Positions 1 through 10,915 of a DNA stretch of 27,049 nt are shown piece after piece; within the stretch, counting starts at the first letter, position 1, and each line of letters opens with the position of its first letter. The notes under the pieces were generated by a model. It made no database searches, was not told the DNA's origin, and saw only the letters and a program-made list of their open reading frames with translations. The stretch covers positions 1-27,049 of the forward strand of contig JAYMTL010000187.1 in assembly GCA_036897445.1 (NCBI GenBank), given 5' to 3'. The position numbers and the translations under genes are program-made. Source of the stretch: Pelargonium tetragonum (taxonomy: Eukaryota > Streptophyta > Magnoliopsida > Geraniales > Geraniaceae).

Positions 1-3000
1 GCCGAACTCTAAGAAATTTGATCTGAACTGATAACTTGGAGAATCCCGTAACCCTAACATACACAACGGAGGCTTTTTCTGATCCAAAACGAGGCTTTCC
101 CTTTTAGTTTAATAAGGAGGGAGTTCCCTCTCTATAAATTCTAAATTACGAGGGGACTTAGCTAATAGTAATTGCTATAACTTTTTCCTTAGTAATGGCT
201 CCATATTCTTTGTTTCTTAGGATTAGGAATATTAAAAAGATAAAATTAGTGACTGCTCGAGTTCAACTCGGTTTTAGCGGCGTTTTGCCAAGTGAATAGA
301 CTAGGAGTACGTTACTCGAAGGAATTCCTGATGATTTATTCTTTTCTGGAAGTAATACATTGTACCTTCTCCTCATCTTTCTACCAGGAAAAGACATCTG
401 ATTTTCTCGTTTTTCCGAAGCTTTGTGTTCTTTTTCTTTATTATCACAGTAATTGTTTTAGTTCTTGTATTAGGAAGATTATTTATATTATAAAAACTCT
501 TGGGTAAGTTGCCTAACTTTTAGTAAACATAAGAATAGGGATTACTGGATAATAAAAGTTCAAAGCTATAAGCGACAGGAGTCCCTTTATTTCCTTGTAT
601 GTACTATATAATTAAATGTTTTAGGATAAGACTAGTTTTAGTTTGTTATTACGAGACTTCCGAAGACTAAGAGCTTTCTGAGACTGCAAGGTAAACCACA
701 TGCGAGTTCTCAAGAGTTATAAGAGTTTATATAGATGAGGATCTTTTTACTTCTTATTTCGCCGCGTTCGGTTCCTTTCTAAAGTAGTCATTACCCTTTC
801 TAGTGAGTCTTGTACTATATAATAGAAGAAAAGAAGATGCATTCATGGACTTGGGCTTTTCATTCTTGGTATACAACTGGAAATTTTTTGATTTATTAAC
901 ACCGCCCTTTAGTTTTTACTAGAACCTGTACAAATAAAGAACTCAAAAATTTACGGATTCTTGCTTATTGAGAGATATAGAAAAACCCTTCTCTCTTTTT
1001 AATAACTTTATGAAAATTTTCTTTCTATTTTAATTCTAGTACCACGTCCACCCGTAGTAAATGCCTTTTACTACTTACTTTAAAAAGGATTACTCCATCA
1101 CAGCAACCCGCTTCCTTTCTACGCCCGATTAGAATTTGTATACTTACAAGGGATACACAAGTTAGATAGGTCAAGGTCCTACCTTGTAGAATTCTTACAT
1201 TTTTTGTGCTATGTTATGAATCCTGCTTTTGTCTGAGCTACTACTAAACTTTTAAGTCTCTCAAAATATGTTCGCCCGCTTAGTTCCACGTATGACTTTT
1301 TGTCCGGGTACCTTATTTCTTATTAAAATGAGTGAGTATGTTATTAAATTTCGGATGACAAGAAACCCCGCTTACGCAGCGATTAATACGGAATTCCCTT
1401 TTTATGGTACTTACTTCTGTCTTTGCAAATGCCCCGCCCTGTTATCTAATTCGTAGAGAGACAAATTTCAAACCAACTCCGTTTACCTATTTTCTATATT
1501 ATCAAAAAGGACTTCCTAGATCTGATTTTGAGGATATTAGCTACTTTTTCTTTCTTGTTTTATTCTTCTTAATACAAGTCAGGACCTAAAAAAGCCTTAA
1601 TCTTATCCTATTTCTTCCACTTATAAAAAAAAAAGAAAAAGAATAAATTCAGTTAGAGTTTCTTTCTCTTCCCGAAGCCACTACGAAAAATCCCTCATAA
1701 GGATACTTTGGAAGGGCGCTTGTCTCAGGGAATTCTTAGAATAAAAGGTACTTATGGCTGCATGTTTTTTATAAAAATGATTCGGAGCGAGGCATCCTCC
1801 TTATTCTCTGTCTCGTCAATGTGTTCTTACAGAAGTTTATAGGCTTTAACAAAATAGAAGCACTTTGCTACCGAGTATCATCAAAGCGAAAACCTGACTA
1901 AAGGAAAACCTAGGGCTAGTGGATTTTGGCTATTAGATCAGTAAATCAATTAATTTATAGGTTTTCAAACAGGTTTTTCGAAATCTAGTATATTTTTCTA
2001 TCCCTATGTTACAAGTGGAAGAAAGTAAAGCGGGTCTAAAATGAAAATGAGTACTCTAAAATGAATTTCTTCGTAAAGGGTTCCCCCATCTTATGTTGAT
2101 GAGAAATGTTTTGATATGCCTACTATGTGTTTCCTGTATAGTTAGAGTGCTTTTTTTAGCTCTTTGCCTGAGAGGTTCCTTTATTACTTTTAGTTAGAGC
2201 AAACCCCTAACAATGGAAAAAACACTATAAACTTAAATTTGCTTAAATTCTTACCTATGAGGACTTACCGGAGACCGGAGAAGTATCTACTTGCGAAAAG
2301 ACTTCGTTTTTATAATATTTTGACTATGACTCGATCAACTTTCTAAACCATGAAATTCCATACCCCTAAGTTAGCTATCTAAAGCCCCCTTATTTAGGTT
2401 TTGATTTAAGCCTTGTATAACTGGGTATTGTTACAGTAGGTTCTTTAGTTGTATAGGAATACTTAGATTTTCTTTGATGTCCCTTCGATTAATTGAGATA
2501 GTAAAACTTCTAATTAGCGTGCGGACTTTGTAATATTACAAGGAAGAACTCTTTTTTTAATCTTTACCCCGGATAGCTATTCTTTAGTAAAATGTCCCGG
2601 ACTCTGAGGGCCTATCCTTATCTTTAAAGGACTACCACCAAAATGACAAAGTCCAGAAGGTTTATCCTAAAAACTTAAGGATCCTATTATGACTCCCTTA
2701 AGCACACTCCTATTTTATTTCCACTCTCTTAGTTTGAGAGATCAATATTAAATATTCTGTAAGTTTATGAAAAAACATATACGAGAATAGACGCCTCAAA
2801 GGTACAAACACCTTAAAAAGGGTACCCTAACTCTCGATTTAATTAAGCAAAGATTTATATAAACTTTGACCCTTGTACGATACCCGTTTAGATAGAAACG
2901 AAACAAAAAAGAATAAGCTTATCCTTTCTGGAATTGCTCTTTTATGTAGTATTTTACTCTTATGGATTTTCCCTTTATTTGATTTAGCTAGAGTCACAGC

Positions 3001-5300
3001 CTTTTGAAAGGAGGACTCATGGTAAAGCACCCATTCAGAATGAAAAGTAAATCTCAGATAAAAGTACTTTAAAAGGTTACGCATTTAGAGTTCTTAAATT
3101 CAGGAATTAATAACGAAGAAAAATAGGATATTCTTACGAGATCCGGTGTAAAGTGCTCGTAGAGTGATAAAGCTCGATTTGAAATTTAATAAGGACCCTC
3201 CCCTGTTACCTGTTAAGGAGACCTGCAACTCTTAACCTAATTAATCCAAAGGAAGTCAAAAGTAATTCAATAGTCCAGAATCTAACATGTAAAATCTATA
3301 GGAAAAGTATATACACATAAGACTAGAGAGCCCTTATTCTTTGCCCTAAAACTCTTATCAACTCTCAATCTCTACGCAATACTCAAAGAATCAAAAGTCT
3401 TGGGTTTAGTAAAAGAGTAATAGGTACCGACCGAAGAAAAGCAGGGAAGTCTAAGAAAAGTACTTAATCAATTAAAGGCCCGCTAAGGCGTAAGGGAGTT
3501 TTCTCTACGAGCTTTGTGTACCCCTCTCTTTATATTCTAAACCCCTAAAAAGGAGATAAATCAAAAGTAGTGCGTTAGTTTGTAAAGGAGCAACTAATAG
3601 ATAATAGGATTCCAATATCTAATAGAGTATACTCTTGTTCAAAAATGGCTTAGATAAAGATCTATATTCCCCGTACTCTACTCTCAAAATCCAGTAAAAA
3701 GTACAGTAATTCAGTTCTAAACCACAACCTTCCGCCCGGTTTAAGATTCTGGAATTCTTTGTTAAAACTCAATTTTAGGTCATCTAGATACACGGGTTCA
3801 AATACCGCGAAAGTTAGAGTCAGTATAAGGAGTTTAAATACCAATGCTCAAAGTTGTTTCTTCATATAGTATATATCCCTTTTTATTAAGCACTCGGAAG
3901 TTCTATAAGCATAAACCTTTAATAGCATACTCTATATAACTTCTCCTAGAAAAATCTTAAAAAAAAGAAGCCCCTTATTGAGTACTTAATTAAAGTAATT
4001 GCAACTTCTTGTAAGTCTTTATAATACATAAGTTTTATCACTCCCTTGTACTTAATAGAAAAACCTTTGTTATAGACGACAGGCATACATATGGATTTTT
4101 CCCTGACGGGAGGCGCTTTTATTTAAAAAACACGATACAGAATTTATGCTACAGTAAATAAAAAAAGCTACAATTATTGCTAATTAGTAGTAAAATGTGC
4201 AGGCAATTTTTATTCATTCTTAAATAATTATCTTGACCCAGTTATCCCTAGAGGGGTTTTAGTAAATCCGTATGTGTGTAACAGAGCTCGGCCTTTGAAT
4301 TCCCCGTATATTTTTCAATACTTATCTAGTAGGACTTAATATCCATGCAAAATTAGGTTAAGCTTTAAGCCTGCGACATTTTTGAGTACCAAACCCTAAA
4401 TTAATAAAAAAAATTTTTAACTGGATAAAGCAAGGGAGGTAAGGTAGAAGCTCTGTACTTTATAGGGGAAGCTGCAAATTAAGATCTGAATGTATAATTA
4501 CTGGGTTAGGTAGATTTCACAAGGTCGAGTTATTTTGGAGTTATATATAAAAGCTTTTAATACGGGATTTCTGAGGCTTTGCGCAGTAAACAACACTTCG
4601 TGATATAGCGGATATTTTTACGGGAGTCCCTAGAGTTTGTAGTTACTGGAGCTGGTAAAGAGCAAAAAAAAAGTCTCTTATGTCCCAAATCTCTTTCTCT
4701 CTCGGATTTGCGTCAGCCCTGCCAGAAAAAGATTTAATCCCTAAAATAAAAGTTTGATACTTTAAAATTTTTATTACATTTTAGCCCCGGCTTTAGTGTA
4801 AATACAAGGTCTTTTAATTTACATTAGTAAAAAAATATAGGGATTTGCCTTAAAAAGTCAAGTTATGTGAGTAAGTTCCTATTAGAGAGAGGGCCTTTAA
4901 TTGGGAAACAAGGTTCAGGTCTAAGGTGTTTACTGAAAACCTATACTCTTTTGCATCTCTTTTGGAAAGTTAGATTTTATAGAAGTTTGAGCATTCTTCC
5001 TTTCAAAACTCCTTTTGTTTAGGATAAATAAAAACTCCATATACAGCTAATGTGGGTTTTCCCTATTACACGGAATTTCTGTAGAAATGCTTAAACAAAA
5101 ACACAGGACATCCTAGAAATCCTGTTAAAACTAAGTCACAAGGCTTGGGATTCCTGTTAAAAACTATTAAAATGAATAGTTATTCATTAGGGTCAGATCA
5201 GTAGATACCTATTTGACGTAGAAATTTCCAGAGAGCCAATCGGTTTTTTATACATTGAGTCTTTTCAAGAGCTGAATTTGAATAAAGCGTAAAACAAGGC
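1..5300. other. gene-free AT-rich spacer
   Basis: No gene, RNA gene or mobile element is recognisable on either strand. The sequence is AT-rich, T-rich on the plus strand up to about 2800 and A-rich from about 2820 to 3850. The open frames present (for example 292-507, 2839-3084 minus, 3662-3844 minus) are short, have no recognisable motif and no clear ribosome-binding site, and are as long as chance predicts. Small items are a 10-A run at 1625-1634, a 4-bp hairpin with a TTCAA loop at 258-270, a 12-bp palindrome at 4548-4559, an 8-bp inverted repeat at 5171-5188, and a short direct repeat (TCCTGTTAAAA plus CT) at 5120-5132 and 5152-5165. All of these are within chance expectation for this composition. 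Confidence 0.75.
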
Positions 5301-5303
5301 CCA

Positions 5304-5331
5304 CTATTATTATCTATTATTATATATAATA
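5304..5331. repeat. TAT-rich tandem repeat with 14-bp palindrome
   Basis: A 10-nt unit, CTATTATTAT, occurs twice in perfect tandem at 5304-5313 and 5314-5323. The second copy runs into a perfect 14-bp palindrome, TATTATATATAATA, at 5318-5331. This is simple AT repeat DNA, probably from replication slippage. The string TTATATATAATATAAA at 5320-5335 recurs exactly at 7595-7610, but low complexity makes that weak evidence of common origin. Confidence 0.7.
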
Positions 5332-5410
5332 TAAAAAAAGGGGAAAAACTCGTAATCCTACACATAATAGTATAGTGGTTTACTTTGTTTAGTTATTTAA
5401 GATCTATTAT

Positions 5411-5438
5411 CCTCCCGCCTAATGCTCTTATCGGGAGG
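5411..5438. other. GC-rich stem-loop at the start of a GC-richer island
   Basis: CCTCCCG at 5411-5417 pairs perfectly with CGGGAGG at 5432-5438, leaving a 14-nt loop. Six of the seven pairs are G-C, which is rare in sequence this AT-rich: by composition I would expect well under one such hairpin in the window. It stands 20 bases before the ATG of the 26-codon frame at 5458. It has no T-run, so it does not look like a bacterial-type terminator. It could be an RNA processing signal, a GC cluster of the kind common in organelle spacers, or chance. Confidence 0.5.
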
Positions 5439-5457
5439 GAGGAAACCTTGAAGGAAT

Positions 5458-5538
5458 ATGGAAGCGGCCCTTGTTACCGGCTGTAGCGTTAGCGGAGGTA
5501 ATGTAATTACTAGTATTCGGAATATGCATACTTTATAA
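5458..5538 (+). CDS. tiny open frame in GC-richer island, 26 codons, doubtful
   Basis: I do not recognise this frame. It starts MEAALVTGCSVSGG and ends at a TAA. The 60 bases from 5461 are about half G+C, well above the surroundings, which is the main reason to note it. A purine-rich AAGGA sits only 2 bases before the ATG, too close for a normal Shine-Dalgarno site. The first 70 bases resemble 6451-6530, where a second ATG is followed by the same in-frame LVTG residues. That could mean a decayed coding repeat, or simply a shared non-coding repeat. The frame is too short to call a gene. Confidence 0.12.
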   Translation: MEAALVTGCSVSGGNVITSIRNMHTL

Positions 5539-5642
5539 CACCCAATTGACTTAACGACTTACCTCTTTCTTATGAGCTCTAATAGCTACCCGTATCTTAT
5601 TAGGACTAGGAGCTGCTTACTTTTGTATAGGAAATAATAGGG

Positions 5643-5741
5643 ATGGAAGATAGAAGTCTTATAAAACCTGGGATATGGGGCTTATTGCTGTTAGGAGGAT
5701 TCCTTGGGGCTAGTGTAGCTAATACAGTTTATGTAAGATAA
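5643..5741 (+). CDS. tiny open frame with one hydrophobic segment, 32 codons, doubtful
   Basis: I do not recognise this frame. It encodes 32 residues: a short polar start (MEDRSLIKPG), then one hydrophobic, glycine-rich stretch (residues about 11-25, IWGLLLLGGFLGASV), then a short polar tail ending VYVR and TAA. The shape (about 30 residues, one membrane span) recalls the small subunits of organelle photosystems and respiratory complexes. I compared it from memory with PsbI, J, K, L, M, N and T, PetG, L and N, PsaI, J and M, Ycf12 and Atp9, and it matches none. No clear ribosome-binding site is visible. It lies in the GC-richer island, 104 bases after the frame ending at 5538, and a C-poor tract begins 8 bases downstream. 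Chance is the leading explanation. Confidence 0.15.
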   Translation: MEDRSLIKPGIWGLLLLGGFLGASVANTVYVR

Positions 5742-5748
5742 AGTCTTG

Positions 5749-5935
5749 CTCTTATAATTAGAGTCTTAGTATATTCTATTAATTCTTATTAAGTGTTTCT
5801 TAGTTATAGTAATATAGAGAGCTTAGTTATTGTATTTTTGTATTAGTTATAAGTAATGGAATAATAAAGTATAATAGATTGTTATAGATATAGATTAAGT
5901 ATATATTTTCTGTTTGTTGTTAAGGGACTTATTAC
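5749..5935 (+). other. C-depleted tract
   Basis: Between 5749 and 5935 the plus strand holds only about ten C, and none at all in the 87 bases 5823-5909, while G remains common. With C near 18% of bases, a run this long is very unlikely by chance. The tract follows the GC-richer island 5405-5745 directly. It could reflect strand-asymmetric mutation, an expanded TTA/TAG/ATA-type simple sequence that has since diverged, or the untranslated part of a transcript. Confidence 0.7.
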
Positions 5936-6285
5936 TTGGAGTTTTCTTATAGATTATAGAGAAGAGAGGTATAAACCGAGATAATCTTGATAGGTATTCT
6001 CTGGACCCAGAATGTCTTATTGTAAGCAAGTTAAAGAAAGTTGTCTTAGTCTTAAGAGCGCAGGCAAATAATAAAAAAATTTTGACGTAAAACTGGCAAA
6101 AGAACACTTCACAAGGCGCCTAAACTACAGATAAATGAAATTCTATATATATAGTACTAATAAGACTAAGAAATACCTCTAACCTCCTTTTATTCCGGGA
6201 TATACTTCTCTTAGTCTTTGCAGCCTAACTCTTAACTATAGCTACACTCTTCTTATAACAATAACCCGTACTCTGTAGCTTTTGG

Positions 6286-6300
6286 GGCTTGTTGCAAGCC
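6286..6300. other. small perfect hairpin
   Basis: GGCTTG at 6286-6291 pairs with CAAGCC at 6295-6300 around a 3-base loop. The left side belongs to GGGGCTTGTTGC (6284-6295), which differs by one base from GGGGCTTATTGC at 5677-5688 inside the 32-codon frame. No function can be assigned, and a 6-bp stem alone could be chance. Confidence 0.3.
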
Positions 6301-6450
6301 GCTACCTTATTGTAGTATATTAGATAAAACATCTAGACCGCCTTAGAGCCAGCATCCCTATTGACTTTTCTAGCTTGATTTTTCATCATACCTAAATACC
6401 TGGAGCTAGACTCTCTATCTTAATTTTAGGATTAGGGCAGGACCTGTCTT

Positions 6451-6530
6451 ATGAGCTACGCTCCTCTTGTTACGGGCTATACTCCTCCTCTAGCCTGTAG
6501 ATAATGTAATTACTGTCTTTATTCTTGGTA
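6451..6530 (+). repeat. possible diverged copy of the 5458-5526 island
   Basis: Two blocks match the earlier island in the same order and orientation. CTTGTTACGGGCTATA (6466-6481) matches 5470-5485 at 14 of 16 bases, and TAATGTAATTACT (6502-6514) is identical to 5499-5511. The spacing between blocks is 36 here and 29 there. An ATG precedes the first block in both places and both read LVTG in frame, here within a 17-codon frame, 6451-6504, that reads MSYAPLVTGYTPPLACR. The match looks better than chance but was found by eye, so an alignment with proper statistics is required. Confidence 0.3.
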
Positions 6531-7591
6531 TGGGCCTTAGCAGAAAACGTATTACCTATTAGTCGTTTTAGTGTTCCTTATTACTTAATTCACTTTCTAG
6601 TTCTAGTTTAGGTAATAAGGAACTCTTGGGTACAATTACTATACGATTTTCTCTATTCTAGACTAAACAGGGGCTCACTCGCTTAACCTTACCCCCTTAT
6701 ATTAATAACAATAACTATACTTTAGACCCGTATCTATTTATTACCTCTTACGCATAACTTGAAAGAATTCCTTTGACCTAACTAAGTGCATGACCAAAAC
6801 ACTTATAATACTAAGGAAAAATCCATATCCACCCCTTTGTTTAATAAAACCGGCGATTAAATTCCTGTTCTATAAGCAAATTTATTTAAACTTCAGAAAT
6901 AAGAAATAAAGGACTTTCAGAGTCTTCCTGGGAAAAGTGGTAAACAAGAAAGGTTTCCCTCTTAAAAGGATCCTTTACCTAGGTATTGTACTAACTTTCC
7001 CTAAAACTCTTTAATAATAAATAATAGGCGCAGCTATACTTCCTTTCTTATAGAAAAAACCTGTAGCTACTACTGTACTTTTCTTATTGTTTTTGTTGTC
7101 TGTACCTTTTGAAAATATCTATTTACGTTATATCCACCAACTGCAATTGCTTACCTTCTTTATACTCTTACTCTGTATCCGGATAGTCTTAGCCTTGATA
7201 CCTGCTATTATACCTTGGCTCTAATAAATCCTGCCCGGATTTAGTTACACTTAGTTTATAATACCCAGAAATGAAAAGTACTTATAATTCTCTAAAAGGT
7301 TAAAAAGACTCCAGTTTCTACCGCAGCTTCTTATACAGGCCTCTCAGATTTACTTCGATATTATAAGACTGGAACCCCTACCCTTTGCAATATATCCAAG
7401 ATTTTCTCCTTGCCTTATACTACTATACTGCTTAGATTGCCCCACTAATTAAAATTCATTCTTTTTTTTTTCTAGGTGAGATAGTAGTGAGGTTCAAATA
7501 CAGAAACACAAAGAAGCGGGAATCCCCTTAGCCCACTTTTAGATCTGAAACTGAGGAAAGAAGATTTACTACAAACCCCCTACGAACTCCC

Positions 7592-7600
7592 TACTTATAT
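7592..7600 (-). promoter_or_regulatory. ATATAAGTA motif, possible mitochondrial-type promoter
   Basis: On the minus strand this reads ATATAAGTA, identical to the nonamer promoter core of Saccharomyces mitochondria. No transcript or gene downstream supports it, and the motif's meaning in this organism is unknown. Confidence 0.08.
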
Positions 7601-8628
7601 ATAATATAAACCGGCTCAGAAAGAGAGTAAAACATACGCTTGCTTTAGTTTCTTCAGAACTAGAAAGTTGGTTAATAGAATTTCCTTTATCTGTATTTGT
7701 TGACTTCCTCCCTTCTTCACGGATTGTTATGAGATTCCCTTAATTGTAATTATCTTACTTTAATAAGAATAATCTTTCCTTTAATTAACTGAGAACAGGA
7801 AAGTAACTCTTTTCAGTGTACTTATCCCGAATACTTTAAAGAAAGCAGAACATTAGGCAGCAAGATTTATCTTGTTAAACCTTTCTTAGGAAGGCTCCCC
7901 TTAGATACCCTTAATTTAGACCTAATAAAGTGTACTATAAAAGTGTAAACGGAAAACACAGGAGTAGAGTAACCCCTTATCCATTTTAGGTTTAGCTTTT
8001 TCCATTTGTATTTATAAAAAAGTTAACGAAACAGAACTTCTTGAATAAGATTGCTTTGTAACAATAAAGAGATGCTGAATATTATATCTATTTTACTGCT
8101 AGTAGACCGGTCCCTAATTTCTCGATTTTTTTAGTTATATGTTAATTACTTCCGAAAGTTTAGAGGTAGGAATAAGGTTTCCTCTTGTCTATAGGATGCT
8201 TGTCTGTTTTTTTTACAAATAAACTTTCTTTCCTCTCTAATATCAGCAACTACAGGATACAAAAGGAGGAATATCCCTTAACTGAAAATAACTCGAACCT
8301 ATGGGCACTACTTTCAATGACTCATGACGTACTTGTAATAAGTTAATTCTCTATAACTACCTACCAACTTAGAGATCATATAAAATTGAGGGTTGCAAGC
8401 TTTCCGTTTTTTATTTATATAAGTCATTTCTTGGATTTCCTGTTGAAAAGTTTCCTACTTCCAAGAATGGTCGAGTCTTGCCTCAAGGAGCTTTTATGGG
8501 ATTTGAACTCATTCTGGGGATTTTTCTACTTGCTCTAACGTGAACAGGCAACTAAATGAAGAACTTATTCTAGACGATTTCACTTAGTACTTAGTAAATT
8601 CTTATCATAGAAGATAATCACGCCCTTC

Positions 8629-8637
8629 ATATAAGTA
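8629..8637 (+). promoter_or_regulatory. ATATAAGTA motif, possible mitochondrial-type promoter
   Basis: An exact ATATAAGTA on the plus strand, followed by AGTAC. It is one of six exact copies in the window, where about one is expected from base composition. No gene follows. Confidence 0.08.
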
Positions 8638-8774
8638 AGTACAAGAAACAGATAGCAAAGAAAGAACACATTTTGACCATCTTTCTTGGAATCAATTTAC
8701 AACACTTTACCGACCCAAAATCGATAACAAGAAAAGGGGCTTTTGAGAATACTAGACTGCAAGATTTGAGTAAG

Positions 8775-8789
8775 AGTAATTACATTACC
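8775..8789 (-). repeat. 15-base match to the 5497-5511 island, inverted
   Basis: Read on the minus strand this is GGTAATGTAATTACT, identical to 5497-5511 and sharing 13 bases with 6502-6514. The word is itself partly palindromic (GTAAT with ATTAC). One or two 15-base matches are expected by chance in this window, so this is weak support for a third copy of the dispersed repeat. Confidence 0.2.
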
Positions 8790-10818
8790 TTTATCTAAGT
8801 CATTTTTTCCATTTTGTAACTTGTGCTGCAACTCGCGTACGCGTACAATATTAAATTAAGGTTTTCTTTACACCATTTTAGAACTAATACCAAAGATTCT
8901 AAATTCACAAGGTACCGGATACTTAAAAAAGGACACTTCAAAAAAGAACGTAAGTCTAATTTTCTCCTCTAAAGGTAGCCGAGTCCTTTAAGAGTCAGTC
9001 ACACCGTAATAAGATAGGTCACTTCGACTGAAGAGAGTGGGAGCTTCGATAAGAAGAAGGATAGAATGAGCTTTTGCACACTGAATTGTTTTAACCTGGT
9101 GGGACCCTTTCCTTTGGTTTATAGGTGTGCTTTACTGGAGAATGCTATAGAGAGAGGCTTGTTTTGGAGAAACTGACTGCACATGCTCTTTGTATTGATT
9201 GAAGTCTAGTGATGGGGCAAAGTCACTACGTGGATGTTTTTTTTGCTTTGAGCTTTCACAACAAGCAAGGGATACTGATGAAAGAAGAACAAGAACTTAT
9301 TCGTAAGTTAAGGAAAGGCTCTAACTGTGGAATTCTGCTCACTATAATTCAAAGCTAAAGTCTCTCGATCACAAGAAACGGGTTCAAGTCTGTTCATTAC
9401 TGGGATTTAAGAAGGAACTCTGAGAGAGATATTCCGGAAAAGAAAAGAGGATTCTTAACTAGCTAAAGAACCCCTATATACCGTATATAAATAAAAAAGT
9501 TTTCCTTTTGTGGATAACGTAATCACTTCACTTAAGGTAAGAAAAAATGAGAGTTCTGTTCTATGATATGAGGTTGATTTAGCCTTTTTTAAGCTTCTCT
9601 TATACTACTATACTACGTACAAATGAGTAAAAACCGCCAATTGTTACAATTCAATCAAAGGAAATCCGTATGTGTAGCGGGTTCTTTTCATCTATTAAGG
9701 AAGATTAAAGTTGACTCGCAATTCTTTACCCAAGCAATTTGAATTACTGGGTATTTGCCAAATTAGAGACTTACGACCATATGCCCCAGTAAGTGTGCAT
9801 TTCCCAGTTCTGTAAGGGTCTTGTCTCGTAGATTAATAAGATGCTTGTTTTCTTTTTATTACTAGAGAATCTATCTAAGTTCTTTCTGGAATAAAACTTA
9901 GTAGCTTTCATTTGACACTCTGCGGAGATGAGCTTTTATAATTAAAAAAAATATACATTATATACGTACGTTATATGCATAAAATTGTACAAATCCTGCT
10001 CTTTTAAAAGCTCATTAATAATCACAAATAGTAGAGAGCTCTGAAACCCAAAGATAAGTAAACCTTCGAATTTCTATTTGATAATTCAAATTTTGTCAGT
10101 CATTGTTAAAATAAAAAAGCGCTGCTGCTAAAGAATTGGATTTCGAAATAAGCATAGGTATAGTATGGGAGCTATGATGCAGTAAGAGGATAAGAAAAGG
10201 CTGGGAACGGATAGGTATGAGAGAGATTTTCTGAGACTAGGAGACCCTTTGAGCTACCTTTTACCCCTTGGAAATTCTAGAAAATTCACTAAGACTTTCG
10301 AAAGAATTTGACTTGTCAATTCAATATCGGGGCAGATTTTTTGCCTAAGATTGTTAGAATTTGAGGTTAGAGGTTAGTAGTAGAGCCCGAGGTTTTTGCT
10401 TAATTAAGGAAGAAAGAAATTTAGTTATTAAAAAAAGGATCCAGAGATGTTTAATACATAAGCCGAATATAGAGGGTAATCCGCGCCATAAATTCTATCT
10501 TCCCTTGTTCTAAGAGTCCTAGTGCTAAAACCAAAGAAGAAATCAGTAAACTATTTCCAGTCGAGTATTCGAAGTGAGACTAAATTCAAAATACAAATAT
10601 AATTAGTGCTTAAGATACCTCTACGAAGTGCACAAATTTAGTCGAGTGATCATAGTGCCCTTTTTTTGCCTGCGGGTAGCTAGGAGTGGTCTTATAGGAT
10701 AAGTGGCCTTAGTAGATATTCTAAGTAGAAAGGTTTCTATTATATAATTTTGGGTTTTAAAAGCTTGAAATTACAACTCCGTTAGATTGAATTAGGAAAG
10801 CCTTGACTTGACGAAACC

Positions 10819-10831
10819 CGATATAAGTAAA
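10819..10831 (+). promoter_or_regulatory. CGATATAAGTAAA motif, possible mitochondrial-type promoter
   Basis: This contains ATATAAGTA (10821-10829) within the 13-base string CGATATAAGTAAA, which recurs exactly at 15504-15516. It is a candidate only, since no coding sequence follows. Confidence 0.12.
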
Positions 10832-10915
10832 GTTAAGGGAATATAGGGGGTTCTGACTACTCTTGGGGATTCTCTTAGAAGCTTGATTTTCCACTCCACT
10901 CTGGGGTTTCGGTTT

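Larger units (their letters stand above)
5936..7460. other. gene-free pyrimidine-rich spacer
   Basis: From about 6120 to 7450 the plus strand is rich in C and T. As a result every plus-strand frame translates as leucine-, phenylalanine- and serine-rich pieces. This explains the longest hydrophobic open stretch (7054-7221, 56 codons without an ATG), which I do not regard as coding. The minus-strand frame 5895-6107 (70 codons) has no recognisable motif. A 10-T run lies at 7462-7471. Confidence 0.65.
7461..10915. other. gene-free AT-rich spacer
   Basis: No gene or RNA gene is recognisable. No ATG frame of 60 codons or more occurs in this stretch. Small items are a 10-bp palindrome CGCGTACGCG at 8834-8843, an 11-bp inverted repeat (9928-9938 with 10005-10015) enclosing an ACGTACGT centre at 9964-9971, a 10-bp palindrome at 10001-10010, and short T-runs at 8190-8215 and 9237-9246. 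At this composition dozens of 10-bp palindromes and one or two such inverted repeats are expected by chance. Confidence 0.7.

Noticed and set aside
2839-3084. Longest ATG frame, 81 codons, minus strand
   Set aside because: Chance length for this composition, with no domain, signal, conserved neighbour or ribosome-binding site.
4241-4254. GTTATCCCTAGAGG, like the antisense of the LSU rRNA GGGATAAC motif
   Set aside because: Only about eight core bases match, and the flanks show no LSU rRNA on either side.
5465-5660. Resemblance of ALAEVM and LLGLGAAYFCIG to helices of ATP synthase subunit c (atp9)
   Set aside because: The two pieces are in the wrong order, interrupted by stops and lack the conserved loop. 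Small hydrophobic words like these arise easily.
7054-7221. 56-codon hydrophobic open stretch without ATG, ending IIPWL
   Set aside because: It lies in C/T-rich DNA, where T at second codon positions makes every frame leucine-, isoleucine- and phenylalanine-rich. There is no start codon and no family motif.
8967-8980. CTCTAAAGGTAGCC, like the LSU rRNA motif CTTAAGGTAGC
   Set aside because: The conserved sequence that should follow is absent, so this is a chance short match.
9376-9396. GGGTTCAAGTC, like a tRNA T-loop
   Set aside because: The bases around it cannot form a T stem, and no acceptor or anticodon arm is found at the right distance. The similar GGGTTCAAAT at 3794 fails the same test.
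9928-10015. 11-bp inverted repeat enclosing an ACGTACGT centre
   Set aside because: About one such inverted repeat with a spacer under 100 bases is expected by chance. There is no target-site duplication or transposase.
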